Notes: generated by a model from the sequence alone, not told the origin. A DNA stretch of 64,000 nucleotides from Fulvia fulva (GCF_020509005.1 NC_063021.1:3286001-3350000), one strand, 5' to 3'. Counted from the stretch's first letter, positions 43,955 to 54,256 are shown. Translations and numbers: made by a program.

Positions 43955-46110
43955 GAGTGGTGTCCAGAAGGATCCACGACGGCGTGAGACTCGGCTTGCC
44001 GAGCGTACTCAAGCATCTTCGGTCTTCACTATGCGGGTGGCAACTCTGCGATAGTGTGCCAAGCACAAACATACATTCCGCCTTGCATTCCTTGCCGTGC
44101 AAATCTTCTCACCCACGGTATACTTACACCGTACACTTGGTGCAAGACCGATGGGACCCTGCCGTGGCGACTGCATCGCCTAGACACTGTGAGCACTTCT
44201 TCTTCAAACTCGACCATATGACTATGCCAACGGGTTGAGAGGAAACTCATAGTGACATGTGGTCAAGGATTAGTACAGAATATGTAGCGATATCTGTCGT
44301 CTGGAGGTGGAGCGTATCCGATAATAGGTTCCTTGCATGCGGCTCTGCTGGTGCCATACAGGCGGTATCGCGGATAGAGCATTCCGTAGCACGAGATTGT
44401 ACTCCTGTCGGAGTGACGTCCTGTCCATTCATTTCCACGCCATCCCTCTGCCTCAACGATATTTCTTCCAAGACCTGACTCTATCTCCCACAGCAGACCG
44501 CGGGCAAGGCCACCAAATTTTGGCGCTAACTATAATCGGACATAACCTAAGGCACCAAGATTTGAGTGGCTTGCCACGGGTCTAAAAGCTTTACGCGCTG
44601 AACAGCCGGATTGTCGCATACAGAACACCAAGTTTCTACAATAGCCTGCACACTACAACGTAACGACGCATTCACTAATAAATGAGCGGACACCTGGAGG
44701 TTGGAGAGGGTACAATTCTGAAGGGCCCTGCATGTTGTAGTGTTTGTATATAGCGTTGTTTGCCTTCAAACGAGTAGTAATTCGAATAATAGTCCTAGGA
44801 TAACACAACTGCAAATCACGGCGCAGGTTGTTTTAATCGCATCTTTGACATATACAATGTAATAACTATCGAAATATTGACTTTACTATCTTTTCTAGAC
44901 ATGGTTTTCCCAGATTTCGCATATCTAGCGTAGGTGTTGAGAGATCGCATTCTAAATCTGCTAGTTGTGGTGCCGGTGATGACGCGGATGGCCGATAACC
45001 GTGTCGCTCCCCCACCCGCGAAGCGCTATATGGCCTCAGGCGCTTCGCCAGAGGCTCCGCCCGAATGTCACGTGTGTCAGATTATGTCATTCGGTGGACC
45101 TCCTGCGATCCGCCTGATGTTGGAGGTAGGACAATGCACCGACTCCAGGCTATATACAACACCCGTACGGTTAGGGAGGTTAGGGAATAAGGGTTAGGAG
45201 GGTTAGGGTTAGTGGCTAGGGAGGTTAGGAGGGTCAGGGAGGGTTAGGCAGTATGTTTCAAAAAAGCCACATGTCCTTGAATTGATTAGAATTGATGATA
45301 GTTTGATGAGAATCCGGAGGGTGGTGTCCGATGGTGGTGCCCCTAGAGACTGGGCCGGATTTGGGCCGGGTTTCGGCCTGCCCGAGATCGACCTCACTCG
45401 TCTTCTTCCTTTCACTCCTGATATCTCAATCATGCATCCCGCTACGACTTTCTGTGCCGCTTATGTCTTGATAGCTTGCCATGGATCATCCCTGCTTCAT
45501 AGAACAATATCAATCGACACCTCCTCCACCGCTGTCCGAAATGCCTGAACTTTTGCCAATCGATCCCTCAAAGCGATGTCCAAGCCACCGTGCTATCCCA
45601 TGTAAGAGCTCGACAACATCCCGCCGAGGCTCGAAATCAACTGGTACCTGCGTCGATACCTTGGCAAATGCGAAATCTACGACCGTACGCTCTCCCACTT
45701 CCCAGTTCGCATAATCCTAGTAGCATCCACGCCCGGCAGCAAGATTGGCAACCCGTTGCACTATAAATTCCACCAGCAAGACTCCTGCCACAAAGTTGAT
45801 CGCCACGAACCGCTCAGCACGCTCAGCTGGCCCAGCAATTGGTAGTCTCGAGGACTATGAAGACACTACTCGCAACAGCGGGGTCGAAAAAGGGGAGGAT
45901 GAGGGACAGAAACGAGGATGAAGATGACTATCCGAAGTGCTCCTCTGCGGCTGTCATGGACGCTTTATAGAACGTAACAACTAGGTTGAGGTTATCATCT
46001 AAGGTGACATCGAGCACGACTACAATGCGTAGACGCTAGAAGCCCCTCCCTGCCACGAAAATCAACCCTGTCTCGACTTCACGCACTTCATCTCAGCTGT
46101 GGCAGACTTG
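43955..46110. other. Gene-poor region with AT-rich and telomere-like sequence
   Basis: No gene is supported. 44500-44930 is AT-rich and lacks long frames, as expected for old repeat sequence, possibly RIP-affected. 45010-45060 contains an inverted repeat (gcgaagcgc ... gcgcttcgc). A telomere-like array sits at 45169-45249. A plus-strand ATG frame at 45481-45714 (77 codons, starting MDHPCFIEQYQSTPPPP) has no further support. Confidence 0.5.
45169..45249 (+). repeat. Interstitial telomere-like TTAGGG array (degenerate)
   Basis: About 80 bp consists of ggttagggaggttagggaa and similar units: TTAGGG or TTAGG occurs at least six times, separated by 1-5 bases (agg, aata, tggc). The sequence runs in one orientation (G-rich strand on plus). 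Fungal telomeres are usually TTAGGG, so this looks like a remnant of a chromosome end or of telomere repair, now internal. Confidence 0.85.
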
Positions 46111-46126
46111 AGCTCTAACGGAAATC

Positions 46127-46586
46127 TTGCGAACGAACGTATACAGCCTGCTCCAGTTCGCAGCAGTAACTGAAGCGACCTTCAAGCACTTCGAGCACGG
46201 CTTGCAGGAGCTGGACCTCAACAATCTACCACCCTCTACCCTGAAGCACGCCTCGTCATACATGAGGCTCGCACGCGCGATGGTTGTCGAAGACCCTTTC
46301 ATCAACTGCCAGATGGTGCCAACACTCGAAGCACTAATCGACCACGACGACCAGGGGCACCATGCAGCCCTTCGCCGAGCAGTTTGTCGCCCACCTCGAC
46401 ACCCTCAGCCCGATCGAAATCGAACAGACGATCGAGGCCGTCCGCGCAGGCCACGAGCAGACTCGCAAAGAGGCACGTAACATCAACACAAAGCGCTTCA
46501 AAGAGTCAGCGAGCCTAGTAGGTAACTCCAACGGCCTCGCAGGCTTTCGCAGACTGGAAGCCCTGTGTTGTGCCAGCATGCACTGA
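46127..46586 (+). CDS. Fragment of a small unnamed family (DPFI motif), copy 1
   Basis: The plus strand reads FKHFEHGLQELDLNNLPPST, then YMRLARAMVVEDPFINCQM. The next segment, AEQFVAHLDTLSPIEIEQTI and EAVRAGHEQTRKEARN, lies in another frame. A 52-bp gtgcca...atgcag stretch could be an intron joining the two in phase; a frameshift is the alternative. No ATG start was found, so the 5' end may be in an earlier exon or lost. It resembles the plus-strand fragment at 48759-49214 (KLLRALIVKDPFIERSN). Function unknown. The end overlaps the minus-strand membrane-protein model at 46515-47260, so one of the two may be wrong at its 3' end. Confidence 0.35.
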
Positions 46587-47260
46587 CAGGACGATGGCGG
46601 CGGCGACCACGTTCGCTAGGCCAGTGAGGCCTTGGCTCCACCCGAATACCCTTTTGCTGACTGAACTGTGGTGGAGTCCTTGTAACGGATCGATGCGAAG
46701 AACCACCATGGTGAAAGCGGCGCAGCGCGCTTCCCACACGGCGGCCTTGCCCAGCCAAGCATTCGCCGGACCTTGAGAAGCTTTGCGGAACTCAGGCTTG
46801 CGTAAGTCTGCAATGCTCCAGCGAAACTTGGGAATGCCAAAAGGCGCATAAACCGCGACGCCTGTAAAGAGTACCACGGAGGTAGCCAGTACGTGAGCGG
46901 TAGAGTCGGTCGTGCAGAAGCCAGGTTGTCCAGTCGGAGCGCGTTACTGATATGATGCAGAATGCAGCTACCGGCAGCCAAAGTCACGACGCAAGTATAG
47001 TCGGCGATGGAGAAGATGTCGTATTCAGAGCGGATGATATCGAGAGAGGCCTCGTAGACCGCGCGGAGTTGCCATCGGCTTATACGGCTGCTCGAAGGTC
47101 AGTCAGCAACTCATGGCGCAGCATAGGTGGTGAGCCCTACTTCAAGCACAAAATGAGTGAGGCCGAGGAGCGCTCCACCACAGTCGACTACGCAGATCAG
47201 TATGCTGAGGGCGAAGCTGACCAGCAGTGTGCAGTAGTCCATTCTCGCAGTGGCTTCCAT
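46515..47260 (-). CDS. Possible three-exon membrane protein
   Basis: From the ATG at 47260 a first exon encodes a TM helix (CTLLVSFALSILICVV) followed by LLGLTHFVLE, then gtaggg. A middle segment reads WQLRAVYEASLDIIRSEY, then YTCVVTLAAGSCILHHI, ending at gtaacg. The last exon starts after ttacag with VAVYAPFGIPKFRWSIADLR and runs to the TAG at 46515 with another hydrophobic stretch (GLANVVAAAIVLSV). The second splice keeps frame; the first join is out of phase with the acceptors I can see, so either another exon is missed or the gene is damaged. No family recognised. Confidence 0.4.
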
Positions 47261-47523
47261 TGTTTGGAGTCGGTGTGAAGCTCTTGCGAAGCGCAGACTG
47301 AGAGGTGGCAAGGTGAGCATACAAGCCACGCAAGTAACTATTAGAACTAACAGACTTGTCAAGAGAGATCTTGCTATTGTGGAAGCTTGTTGTCAAGAAT
47401 CTTATTCTTCATACCCCTGCACCATGAGTGCAAGTGAAAGCTGGGCAGGTTGAAGCCCTCCGGATTTCTACAGACTGCGTCGATCTCTGTCTACTCAGCT
47501 TCGCAACTCATACCAGCGCGGCA

Positions 47524-48015
47524 ATGTCTGACCGCCGCGAGATACACTGCAGACCATCAGCACTCGAGGAGGCCATTGCAGCCATCCACCACAAGCGCCG
47601 TGAAGCTCGCATTCGGATCTTGTTCGAAACGCAGGCTGCTTCTGGACCGATCACAAGTAAGCGTAAGCTGCCGCTTCTTCGAGTCATATTGCACGACCGC
47701 GAAGACGTAATCGCTCGTTTCGCCTCATGGATCACGTCTACCGGTGGACAGTTCTCTCGCAGCCTTGAGAAAGTGATCTCACCTCCTCCGCGCAAAAGAT
47801 CCCTGCCCAATGCACCAGCCACGACAAACGCACTACCGCAGCCAAGGCAGACACCCGACGGCAGATTAGAATCCGCGACCGAAGACAAGCTGTTTGGAAT
47901 GGTCGGTTCGAAATTGTTGCACTCCAATCCCTTACTCACAATCATCTTCTTGATATCTTTTGGGCAATGCATGTCTCCTGATGATCGAGTTAGTGTTGCG
48001 TCTTCTGCTCTGTAG
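47524..48015 (+). CDS. Hypothetical protein (163 aa)
   Basis: Single ATG frame starting MSDRREIHCRPSALEEAIAA, rich in Arg and Glu in its first third (HHKRREARIRILFETQ), then LLRVILHDREDVIARFASW and a disordered Pro-rich part, ending with a hydrophobic stretch (LLTIIFLISFGQC). No known domain. The opposite strand is also open for most of the length, so this remains a moderate prediction. It lies between the fragments of the DPFI family. Confidence 0.35.
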   Translation: MSDRREIHCRPSALEEAIAAIHHKRREARIRILFETQAASGPITSKRKLPLLRVILHDREDVIARFASWITSTGGQFSRSLEKVISPPPRKRSLPNAPATTNALPQPRQTPDGRLESATEDKLFGMVGSKLLHSNPLLTIIFLISFGQCMSPDDRVSVASSAL

Positions 48016-48758
48016 ATGATTGACTTACGCAGGAAGGGGTTACTTAGCAGCATGCCACGATAGGCATCTCGGGAAATCGTCTTATCAGTTTCACCAGAAT
48101 GACTCCTCGCACAGCTCGCCGAACTTGTATCTGTTCAGACCGCGGGCGCTCTCCACCGCTGCCATACACATTGCTCATACCGGTCCATCGTGCTGTGTCT
48201 CGAAATGCCTGGCGGGTGATAATATATGGCGCCTTGTCATGGAAGTGATAGAAGACCTCGAGTCGGCCGTAATACCCCAGCGCTAGCTAGAGTATCCCAG
48301 CCGACCTTCTTCTGTCTTGATATCTTGCGTGTCATCAGGATCGTCGCCACGGAGACACCTGCCAGTCGTCTACACTCCTCCTGCTCCCCCATCCACAACA
48401 AATACGAAGTCGAGATGTCACCACCCGAAAAGCTGGCTCTGTAAGAACAGATCTCAGCTGGTTGAGGATCTGGTGAGCCCAAGAGCGCCGCAGATAGGCG
48501 CAAGTGAAATGTGTCATCGTGTCCGCGATAGCGATTGCCAACATCTTCGACAGCGCTGGTCCGTCCCGAGCTGGGACTCTGCTATTAGCCTATTTAAGAC
48601 GTTTGCGGTATGACCCTGCAGACTTTGTATCGTATGCAGCTTAGTGGATGTGAGCGGAAGCGCCAAGAGCTATCACATGCGATGACGTGATATTGGCTTC
48701 GCATAATCCATGCCAGCTAAAGCCACTTTCTAACATTCAATGCATGCATGTTTGAGAG
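48016..48758. other. Gap with no supported gene
   Basis: Overlapping short frames on both strands without motifs or splice sites that fit. Confidence 0.45.
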
Positions 48759-49214
48759 GTGACAATAGTAATCCTGGAGACCCATCGCGCTCGCGCACCC
48801 AGTGCACTGCTTCAGCTACTGCCCCAGAGCGTTCCCAATGACCATTGCTTTAGCTCATTCAGCCAACGATTCTCTCGAGAAAGTCCGGGCGCTGGAGGAA
48901 ATTTGTCCTCCCCATCCATCAAAAGGATTTTCGACGCTCGTGTGAAAATGTGTTGGATGATGCGCTCGCATACATGGATGACTCTCGTCTTGTTCCCCGG
49001 TCGCAAGGTGTTCCAGCGTCTGGAAGTCGCTCTTACGCTACCTGAGATCCCATTGGAGTCGTCCAAGAACGTGGCCCGTATGAAAGTCAACGTGAAGCTA
49101 TTGAGGGCGTTGATCGTAAAGGACCCGTTCATTGAACGCAGCAACCAGGCGATGCGTACTATTAGCTATCTCGCTACATTATTCAAACGCGACATGCTGA
49201 TGAACGTCACATAG
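48759..49214 (+). CDS. Fragment of the unnamed DPFI family, copy 2
   Basis: The frame contains FQRLEVALTLPEIPLESSKN, then RMKVNVKLLRALIVKDPFIE and RSNQAMRTISYLATLF before a stop at 49214. It aligns with 46127-46480 over about 65 residues (hydrophobic N-part, then RALIVKDPFI against ARAMVVEDPFI). The codon at 48759 is GTG; the first ATG in frame is at about 48949 (MCWMMRSHTW), which would give a short protein. It ends 42 bp from the convergent Clr2-like copy 2. Confidence 0.35.
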   Translation: MTIVILETHRARAPSALLQLLPQSVPNDHCFSSFSQRFSRESPGAGGNLSSPSIKRIFDARVKMCWMMRSHTWMTLVLFPGRKVFQRLEVALTLPEIPLESSKNVARMKVNVKLLRALIVKDPFIERSNQAMRTISYLATLFKRDMLMNVT

Positions 49215-49256
49215 TCAAGCTCCATAGAAAATCAACTCCCTCCCAGATTGTCAGAT

Positions 49257-50285
49257 CTAGCTATGCTCACGAAGCCGCGCATACAAACGCTCTGCTAGCC
49301 TCGACCTGCCACCAACCCCCGCCGCCTCGTAAATGCCGGTTCCGTACGACGGCAAGCTCTCACCTTCAAAGTACTCCCAGTCGATAGCCATCATCTCCTC
49401 CGCTGTGAACAGCTCCACACCGTCTCCTAGTTCCACCTGCTCCAACGCGATACTGGCGTGCTTCTTAATCTCCTCGATGTCATCGTCCGGCGAGAGTATG
49501 TTGAACTGCTTCCCAGGTTCCTGGCCACGGAAGTCCTTGTGCTGGAATGCATTTGTCCTCTCCTCGTCCGACATGAGAGAAGACTGCTCCGCGTCGTAAG
49601 CAGTAGCCGTTACTTTGGGTATCTCGTCTAGTGGATTCGGTGGTAAGATCTCGTCGAAGTCGTCCTCATCGAGCTCCATCATTTCCTGTGCGGCGCTGTT
49701 GGATGCCGCTGCGGTGGCTGCGGCTGGCACTGCTGTGGCTGTAAATATGGGCAGAGCGACTGGAAGTGTACCAGTGACTGGCGCAGCCAATGTTGCAATG
49801 TTTGCACTTGGTGGAGCTGCGGCTCCGACCGGAGGCAAGACGACCACCTGTAGTACCGGTTTGAAGGTCGGTGCTGGCGTCCGCAGTCCTTCGCTCTTCT
49901 CTCTCTTCTTGCCGGTACACAGACAGCAGGAGCATCCTTTAGCAAGGCCGTAGAATTGCAACCAGCAGAAATGGTCCAGGAAAGCTACGAAGGACAGGAA
50001 CAAACCACCGCTAGGATGACCTGCCACGTATTTGTCTTCGTAGGTCCCTCCATTGGGATCTCTCTGCACACGAGGCACGAGCCAGCAGGAGTACCCTCGT
50101 GGCAACTGGGTCCTGGTTTCGAAGGTGAGATTGGCGGTATTCAAGCCGAGCCTATTGATCACGCTCTCGAACTGCTTGGCCATCTCTAGCTTCAGAACTT
50201 CGTCATTGCGGACTGCTCTCGGTTTGTTGCACGGAGTTCCGGTGCCGTCTGAGTCCTTGCTGACAACTAGAGCGGTAGTCGACAT
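49257..50285 (-). CDS. Clr2-N-like protein, copy 2
   Basis: Single exon, 342 aa from the ATG at 50285. The shared domain occupies about residues 1-125: NKPRAVRNDEVLKLEMAKQF, QLPRGYSCW, YVAGHPSGGLFLSFVAFLDH and CSCCLCTGKK with EGLRTPAP after it. The Ala/Pro-rich linker of about 90 residues differs from the other copies. The C-terminus has acidic and helical segments (DDDIEEIKKHASIALEQVEL, then FTAEEMMAIDWEYFE and LPSYGTGIYEAAGVG). The GHPSG...CxCCLC pattern matches the Clr2 transcription-silencing-like domain (Clr2 is a subunit of the S. pombe SHREC silencing complex). A silencing or chromatin role is inference. Confidence 0.78.
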   Translation of the reverse strand: MSTTALVVSKDSDGTGTPCNKPRAVRNDEVLKLEMAKQFESVINRLGLNTANLTFETRTQLPRGYSCWLVPRVQRDPNGGTYEDKYVAGHPSGGLFLSFVAFLDHFCWLQFYGLAKGCSCCLCTGKKREKSEGLRTPAPTFKPVLQVVVLPPVGAAAPPSANIATLAAPVTGTLPVALPIFTATAVPAAATAAASNSAAQEMMELDEDDFDEILPPNPLDEIPKVTATAYDAEQSSLMSDEERTNAFQHKDFRGQEPGKQFNILSPDDDIEEIKKHASIALEQVELGDGVELFTAEEMMAIDWEYFEGESLPSYGTGIYEAAGVGGRSRLAERLYARLREHS

Positions 50286-51237
50286 GGTGGCGGTCGGCAA
50301 GGGTGCCTGGTTGTTGGAGACGTTACGAGTTGACTATGATAAGATGTCGAATTGTCGTTGGTGGTCGCTCCTGGTTTGCGCTGGTCAAGAAGAGAGGACA
50401 GAAGCCATTGAGCCAAAGAGAGGCTTTTATGGAGCACTGCTAGTGCGGTGTGTCGGAGAGGTGAGTGCATTGCTCCGCAGTAAGCCTGTGATTGTCGACA
50501 TCGTTCACCTGGTCATCCACAATGGGGTTTCGTTCGCCTGTGAGTGTATAGATTGTTGAAGACTACATGATTAGCTTGAGACGTACTTGCAAGGTGGAGA
50601 ATTCGTGCTTACTGTATAGTGTGTGAGTTGAGCGACGCCATGACCGCCCAGGAAGGATGCAGCAGACATGAAACCCATGGCCATGACCAGCCAGCGACCA
50701 TCGGCCGGCTTTCGGCGGGGTTGGTTGTCGTAAGGACGTGTGATGTGCTCTCAATATAGTCTCGGCCCTCTAAGGACATCTATATAGTCTTTGAACCAGG
50801 ACAGAGTGCAAGAATCACCCTGCAAGACATAGAGCTTGCATGCTGCAAGCTTGCTTTGAGACATCTGTTTGCTAGACACATGAATGACCTGTCAACTGCG
50901 CTAAGATCCCGTAACGGATGATAGGCCTCTAAATCTATGCTGTACTCTATGCAGAGTCTAGTGCCTGATTATCAACAGTACTAAGATTTCATAACGCGTG
51001 CCAAGCCTCATGGAGTTCACAAACGTGCTAACCATTGCGATACCGTGTCTAAGCTCGATGTGGTACGTGTCAGAAAGCAAGCTATGAAGGCCGTGTCATT
51101 GACACTAATTACGCGATGACTATGCTACTGATGCGTATAACCCTGCCACGAAGACCCATAATACCTTTTCATCACCCAATCCTGATCCTGTCATCTTGTC
51201 TATCATCGCCGCAGTCGAACGCAGAGAAAAGTTCGCC
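50286..51237. other. Intergenic, promoter of Clr2-like copy 2 and 3' flank of copy 3
   Basis: No gene is supported. The plus-strand frame at 50053-50559 is the antisense of the copy 2 leader. 50760-51230 has no long frames. Confidence 0.5.
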
Positions 51238-52473
51238 TCAAATCGCATCGTCACGATTGTAGTTGGTCCTACTGAAGAACGCCAATACCTCCTCGTGGGA
51301 AATTCCTTCGTACAGCATCACATTTGGGTCAGCGCCTGGTCGGAAAGCGTCGAGGGGTGATGCGAGTGCGGCGTATTGCGCAGCAGAGATCGTTGCAGGA
51401 CGCTGTTGGAACGGCCACAAGTTGACCCTTGTGTCCAGAACCGGATCCTGCTGTGCGTCGGCTGCAGCATTCTCGACTACACGTTGCTGCTCGGCGCGTG
51501 CTGTCCAGTAGCTGACGCTGCCAATGTTGGCCCGCTGTCCGGCCTGTGGCTCTCCTCCAATTTCTGGCTCATCTCGAACGTGTTCATCTTCGAGATTCAT
51601 CATGTCAATGTCGCCGTCCATGTCCTGTCGAAGATCCGGGTTGTTGATGGTCTCACCCAGAGCTTGATCGTTTGTAGGAGGAGTCATGCCATCACCAGCC
51701 ATGAAGTTGCCAGTTTGTGGCTGAGGGAATGGAGTATTAGGAGCTGCTGGCATGACCACTTGCTGCATGCTTGTCGTCGGTGGTGCAGTCTTTGCTGAAT
51801 GAGCGATGTTTGCAGTCGAAGCTGAGGCGATGCCATTAGTCGTGAACAAATTCTGGAGAGTGGGCGCTGGCGCTGCTGATATGCTTTGACCCGAGCTCAT
51901 GGGCAGAGCGACCGCTGGTGGCACAGCCGCCGCTGCCAGAAGAGCGCGCGCCGGCACTGACGCGATAGTCTGTTGCGGTAGTTGAATGACCTGCGGTATC
52001 GCCAGAGTCGGTGGCAGCGGAGTTCTCAGTCCCTCGGTCCTGTTACGACTACGCCCAGTACACAGGCAGCATTGACAGCCTCCAGTCAAGCCGTAGAGCT
52101 GTAGCCACGCGAAGTGGTCGAAGAAGGCTAGATATGACAGAAAGTCCTTGCCACTCGGATGCCCTGCAATGTAGATGTCGTAAGTTACGCTCTGCCCTGG
52201 TCGCTGGGGTCGAGGTGCGAACCAGCATGAGTACCCACTCGGTAAGTTGCTGATCGTGGAGAAGGCGATGTTGGACGTATTGAGACCGGTTCTGTTGATG
52301 GTGTTCAGGAACTTCTCGGCCATGTCGATCTTGAGCGGTTCATCATTGCGCACTACTCGTGGCTTTGAGCAAGGATTACCGGTTCCATCGGATTCGTTAC
52401 TGTTGTTGCTGACCACCAGTGCGATTCTTGGCGCGGTGACGTGCTGCATGTTCGGTGTGCCGACTGCAGCCAT
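51238..52473 (-). CDS. Clr2-N-like protein, copy 3
   Basis: Single exon, 411 aa. Domain at about residues 20-150: CSKPRVVRNDEPLKIDMAEK, NLPSGYSCWFAP, YIAGHPSGKDFLSYLAFFDH and CQCCLCTGRS, followed by EGLRTPLPP. The linker is the longest of the set, Pro/Gln/Ala-rich. The C-terminus has DAFRPGADPNVMLYEGISHE and EVLAFF, a block also seen in copy 1 (FKPGADLDIMLSEGVSDQE), so copies 1 and 3 share this tail while copies 1 and 2 share the other. The gene is intact. Confidence 0.78.
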   Translation of the reverse strand: MAAVGTPNMQHVTAPRIALVVSNNSNESDGTGNPCSKPRVVRNDEPLKIDMAEKFLNTINRTGLNTSNIAFSTISNLPSGYSCWFAPRPQRPGQSVTYDIYIAGHPSGKDFLSYLAFFDHFAWLQLYGLTGGCQCCLCTGRSRNRTEGLRTPLPPTLAIPQVIQLPQQTIASVPARALLAAAAVPPAVALPMSSGQSISAAPAPTLQNLFTTNGIASASTANIAHSAKTAPPTTSMQQVVMPAAPNTPFPQPQTGNFMAGDGMTPPTNDQALGETINNPDLRQDMDGDIDMMNLEDEHVRDEPEIGGEPQAGQRANIGSVSYWTARAEQQRVVENAAADAQQDPVLDTRVNLWPFQQRPATISAAQYAALASPLDAFRPGADPNVMLYEGISHEEVLAFFSRTNYNRDDAI

Positions 52474-52864
52474 GTTTCTTGCTGGAGTATTGCTATCTCG
52501 CTTGATGCTCTATTGCTGGTCGATGGAGGTTGAAAAATGGTGGTTGATGCGACGGAGGTTTGTGAGAGATCGAGGCGTCTTAAGAAAGCGCCGACACTTT
52601 TGGAATGTCATGTGCAGTGGGTGAATGCAAATACGGCTTTTGGAGCTTAAACCTGTCCACTTCGTTCACCTGGTCGGAGAGTGGACACATGTCTTGAATT
52701 GCAACTATATACATGCCTGTGGCCAGAACGTCAGCTGAATTCACCATTCGCAGGCACGATCAAGTATCTTACTGTGCTTGAAGTTATCATTCAAGCAGCG
52801 GCCTTACGCTTGGCCCGCGGCTTCCCCCATAGCTCTCCGAAACGTCGAACCCGCTTGCTCATGC

Positions 52865-53704
52865 TCAGATGTTGCTGTGCTCCGAGCTTGGAGGCCTGGT
52901 AGATAGAATAGCGTCGTCGACTTGAAAATGCAGATCCCCAAGCCAGACCCCATCGCTGAGAGCTTTCTCGTGTAGAGTCGGATCCGCATCATCACCGAGA
53001 GTAGGTGCAGCGAAGACTGGCTGTGCATTGGCTTGGGGTTGGAGCGCGGGAGCTAGCGGGATATTTGTGGCGGGTAGATGTGCTTGAGGTGTGGGATTCG
53101 GTACCTGAGCGCTGTTCTGGGCCGGTGCATTGACGACTCCTGGTAGAGCCGCTGGCGGTATGACTGTCGCTGGGAGGAACGGCGGAGGCAACGTGGGTTG
53201 AGCTCCGACAGCTGGCTGTTGTAATTGTTGCGGAGTTGGTGCTGCAGCCGGTTGAGCAGCGCGCACCACCAGCTGTGGGAGTGGCGTAGGTATTGCCACT
53301 CTCAGCACCCCTACATCTGCCCTGCGTCGCTTGTTGCCAGTACAGATGCAACACGGGCAGCCGGCGCCTCCCCCGCACAGCTCGAGATATACCCAATGGC
53401 CTAGGAACTCGGCATACGACCTGAAGACCTTGTGACTTGGATGGCCGTAGATCATGATGTCGGGCCTCGTATTGGGCTCGCCCGCTCGAGGCTTCTTGTA
53501 CATCGAGAAGCCGACCGGAAGACGGTCGAGCTGGTTGAAGTCGTTTGCTGCTGTGATAACGAGGCCGCGCTGGACTAGGGCCTCCTTCCACAGCCTAGCA
53601 ATCTGTTGGTTCAGTCGGAAGTCATCTCGAATGGCGCCGGCAGCGTTGGAGAGGTTGAAGTTGCCGTCGGTCTGACCACTTGTGACGAGAGCGACACCGG
53701 CCAT
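52865..53704 (-). CDS. Clr2-N-like protein, copy 4 (divergent)
   Basis: Single exon, 279 aa from the ATG at 53704 (MAGVALVTSGQTDGN). It has the same layout: AAGAIRDDFRLNQQIARLWK, RLPVGFSMYKKP, MIYGHPSHKVFRSYAEFLGH and CPCCICTGNK, then a Pro/Gln-rich linker and a short acidic end (ALSDGVWLGDLHF). It is the most divergent copy but keeps the glycine, histidine and cysteine pattern. It lies in the same orientation as copies 2 and 3, with gaps of 0.4-1 kb, which suggests local tandem duplication. Confidence 0.75.
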   Translation of the reverse strand: MAGVALVTSGQTDGNFNLSNAAGAIRDDFRLNQQIARLWKEALVQRGLVITAANDFNQLDRLPVGFSMYKKPRAGEPNTRPDIMIYGHPSHKVFRSYAEFLGHWVYLELCGGGAGCPCCICTGNKRRRADVGVLRVAIPTPLPQLVVRAAQPAAAPTPQQLQQPAVGAQPTLPPPFLPATVIPPAALPGVVNAPAQNSAQVPNPTPQAHLPATNIPLAPALQPQANAQPVFAAPTLGDDADPTLHEKALSDGVWLGDLHFQVDDAILSTRPPSSEHSNI

Positions 53705-54010
53705 GTTGAGTTCGATAAGGATTTGGAGTTGAGGATTAGTCTTGCGCAAGTGTGGTTGTGGAAAGACTAGGGAGGGTGGTATCGCAGTGGTGGAAATCGC
53801 GGTGGTGGTGGTTTTGCGAGTTGTGGTGGTCGGGAACAAGTCTGATGGTCAGGGAGAGGTAAAGATAGGCGACTGGTGAAGTATGGTGGGCGAGGTGTCG
53901 TGTGCTTTGACCAAGAGCACAGGCCTTGAAGTTAAAGGCGAAGGCATTTCGGTTGGTGAATGCTTTCATCTCAAGACAATCACAGCACATATGCGCAGTA
54001 TCGACTTTCT
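53705..54010. other. Promoter region of Clr2-like copy 4
   Basis: Contains a His/Thr-rich low-complexity frame upstream of the ATG at 53704 (leader sequence). No separate gene seen. Confidence 0.45.
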
Positions 54011-54256
54011 TCACCAGTCCGTGGTATATTGGTGTAACAAGATCTAGACTGTCAGCTGATGGTACGCGCATAGCAAAGTGTTGCGTTGACTCACTGGATA
54101 TAGATAGGTTGGGCGAGATGAGAACGGATGACGGACATCGTCAAAGAGCGACATGACCGTAGTTGTATCGAATGCGCTAGGCGAGTGTTCGGATGAAGCA
54201 GAGTACAGATCGTTGAAGAAGTCGTAGGCCTTGTAGATTGATTGGAGGTATCCCAT
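54011..54256 (-). CDS. Possible 64-aa two-exon mini-protein
   Basis: Exon 1 is 54095-54256 (54 codons, MGYLQSIYKAYDFFNDLYSA at its start) and exon 2 is 54011-54043 (10 codons plus stop). The 51-bp intron is gtgagt...tctag, and the phase is kept. The aromatic-rich N-terminus and the splice signals argue for a gene. No family recognised. It is next to the Clr2-like cluster and on the same strand. Confidence 0.38.
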
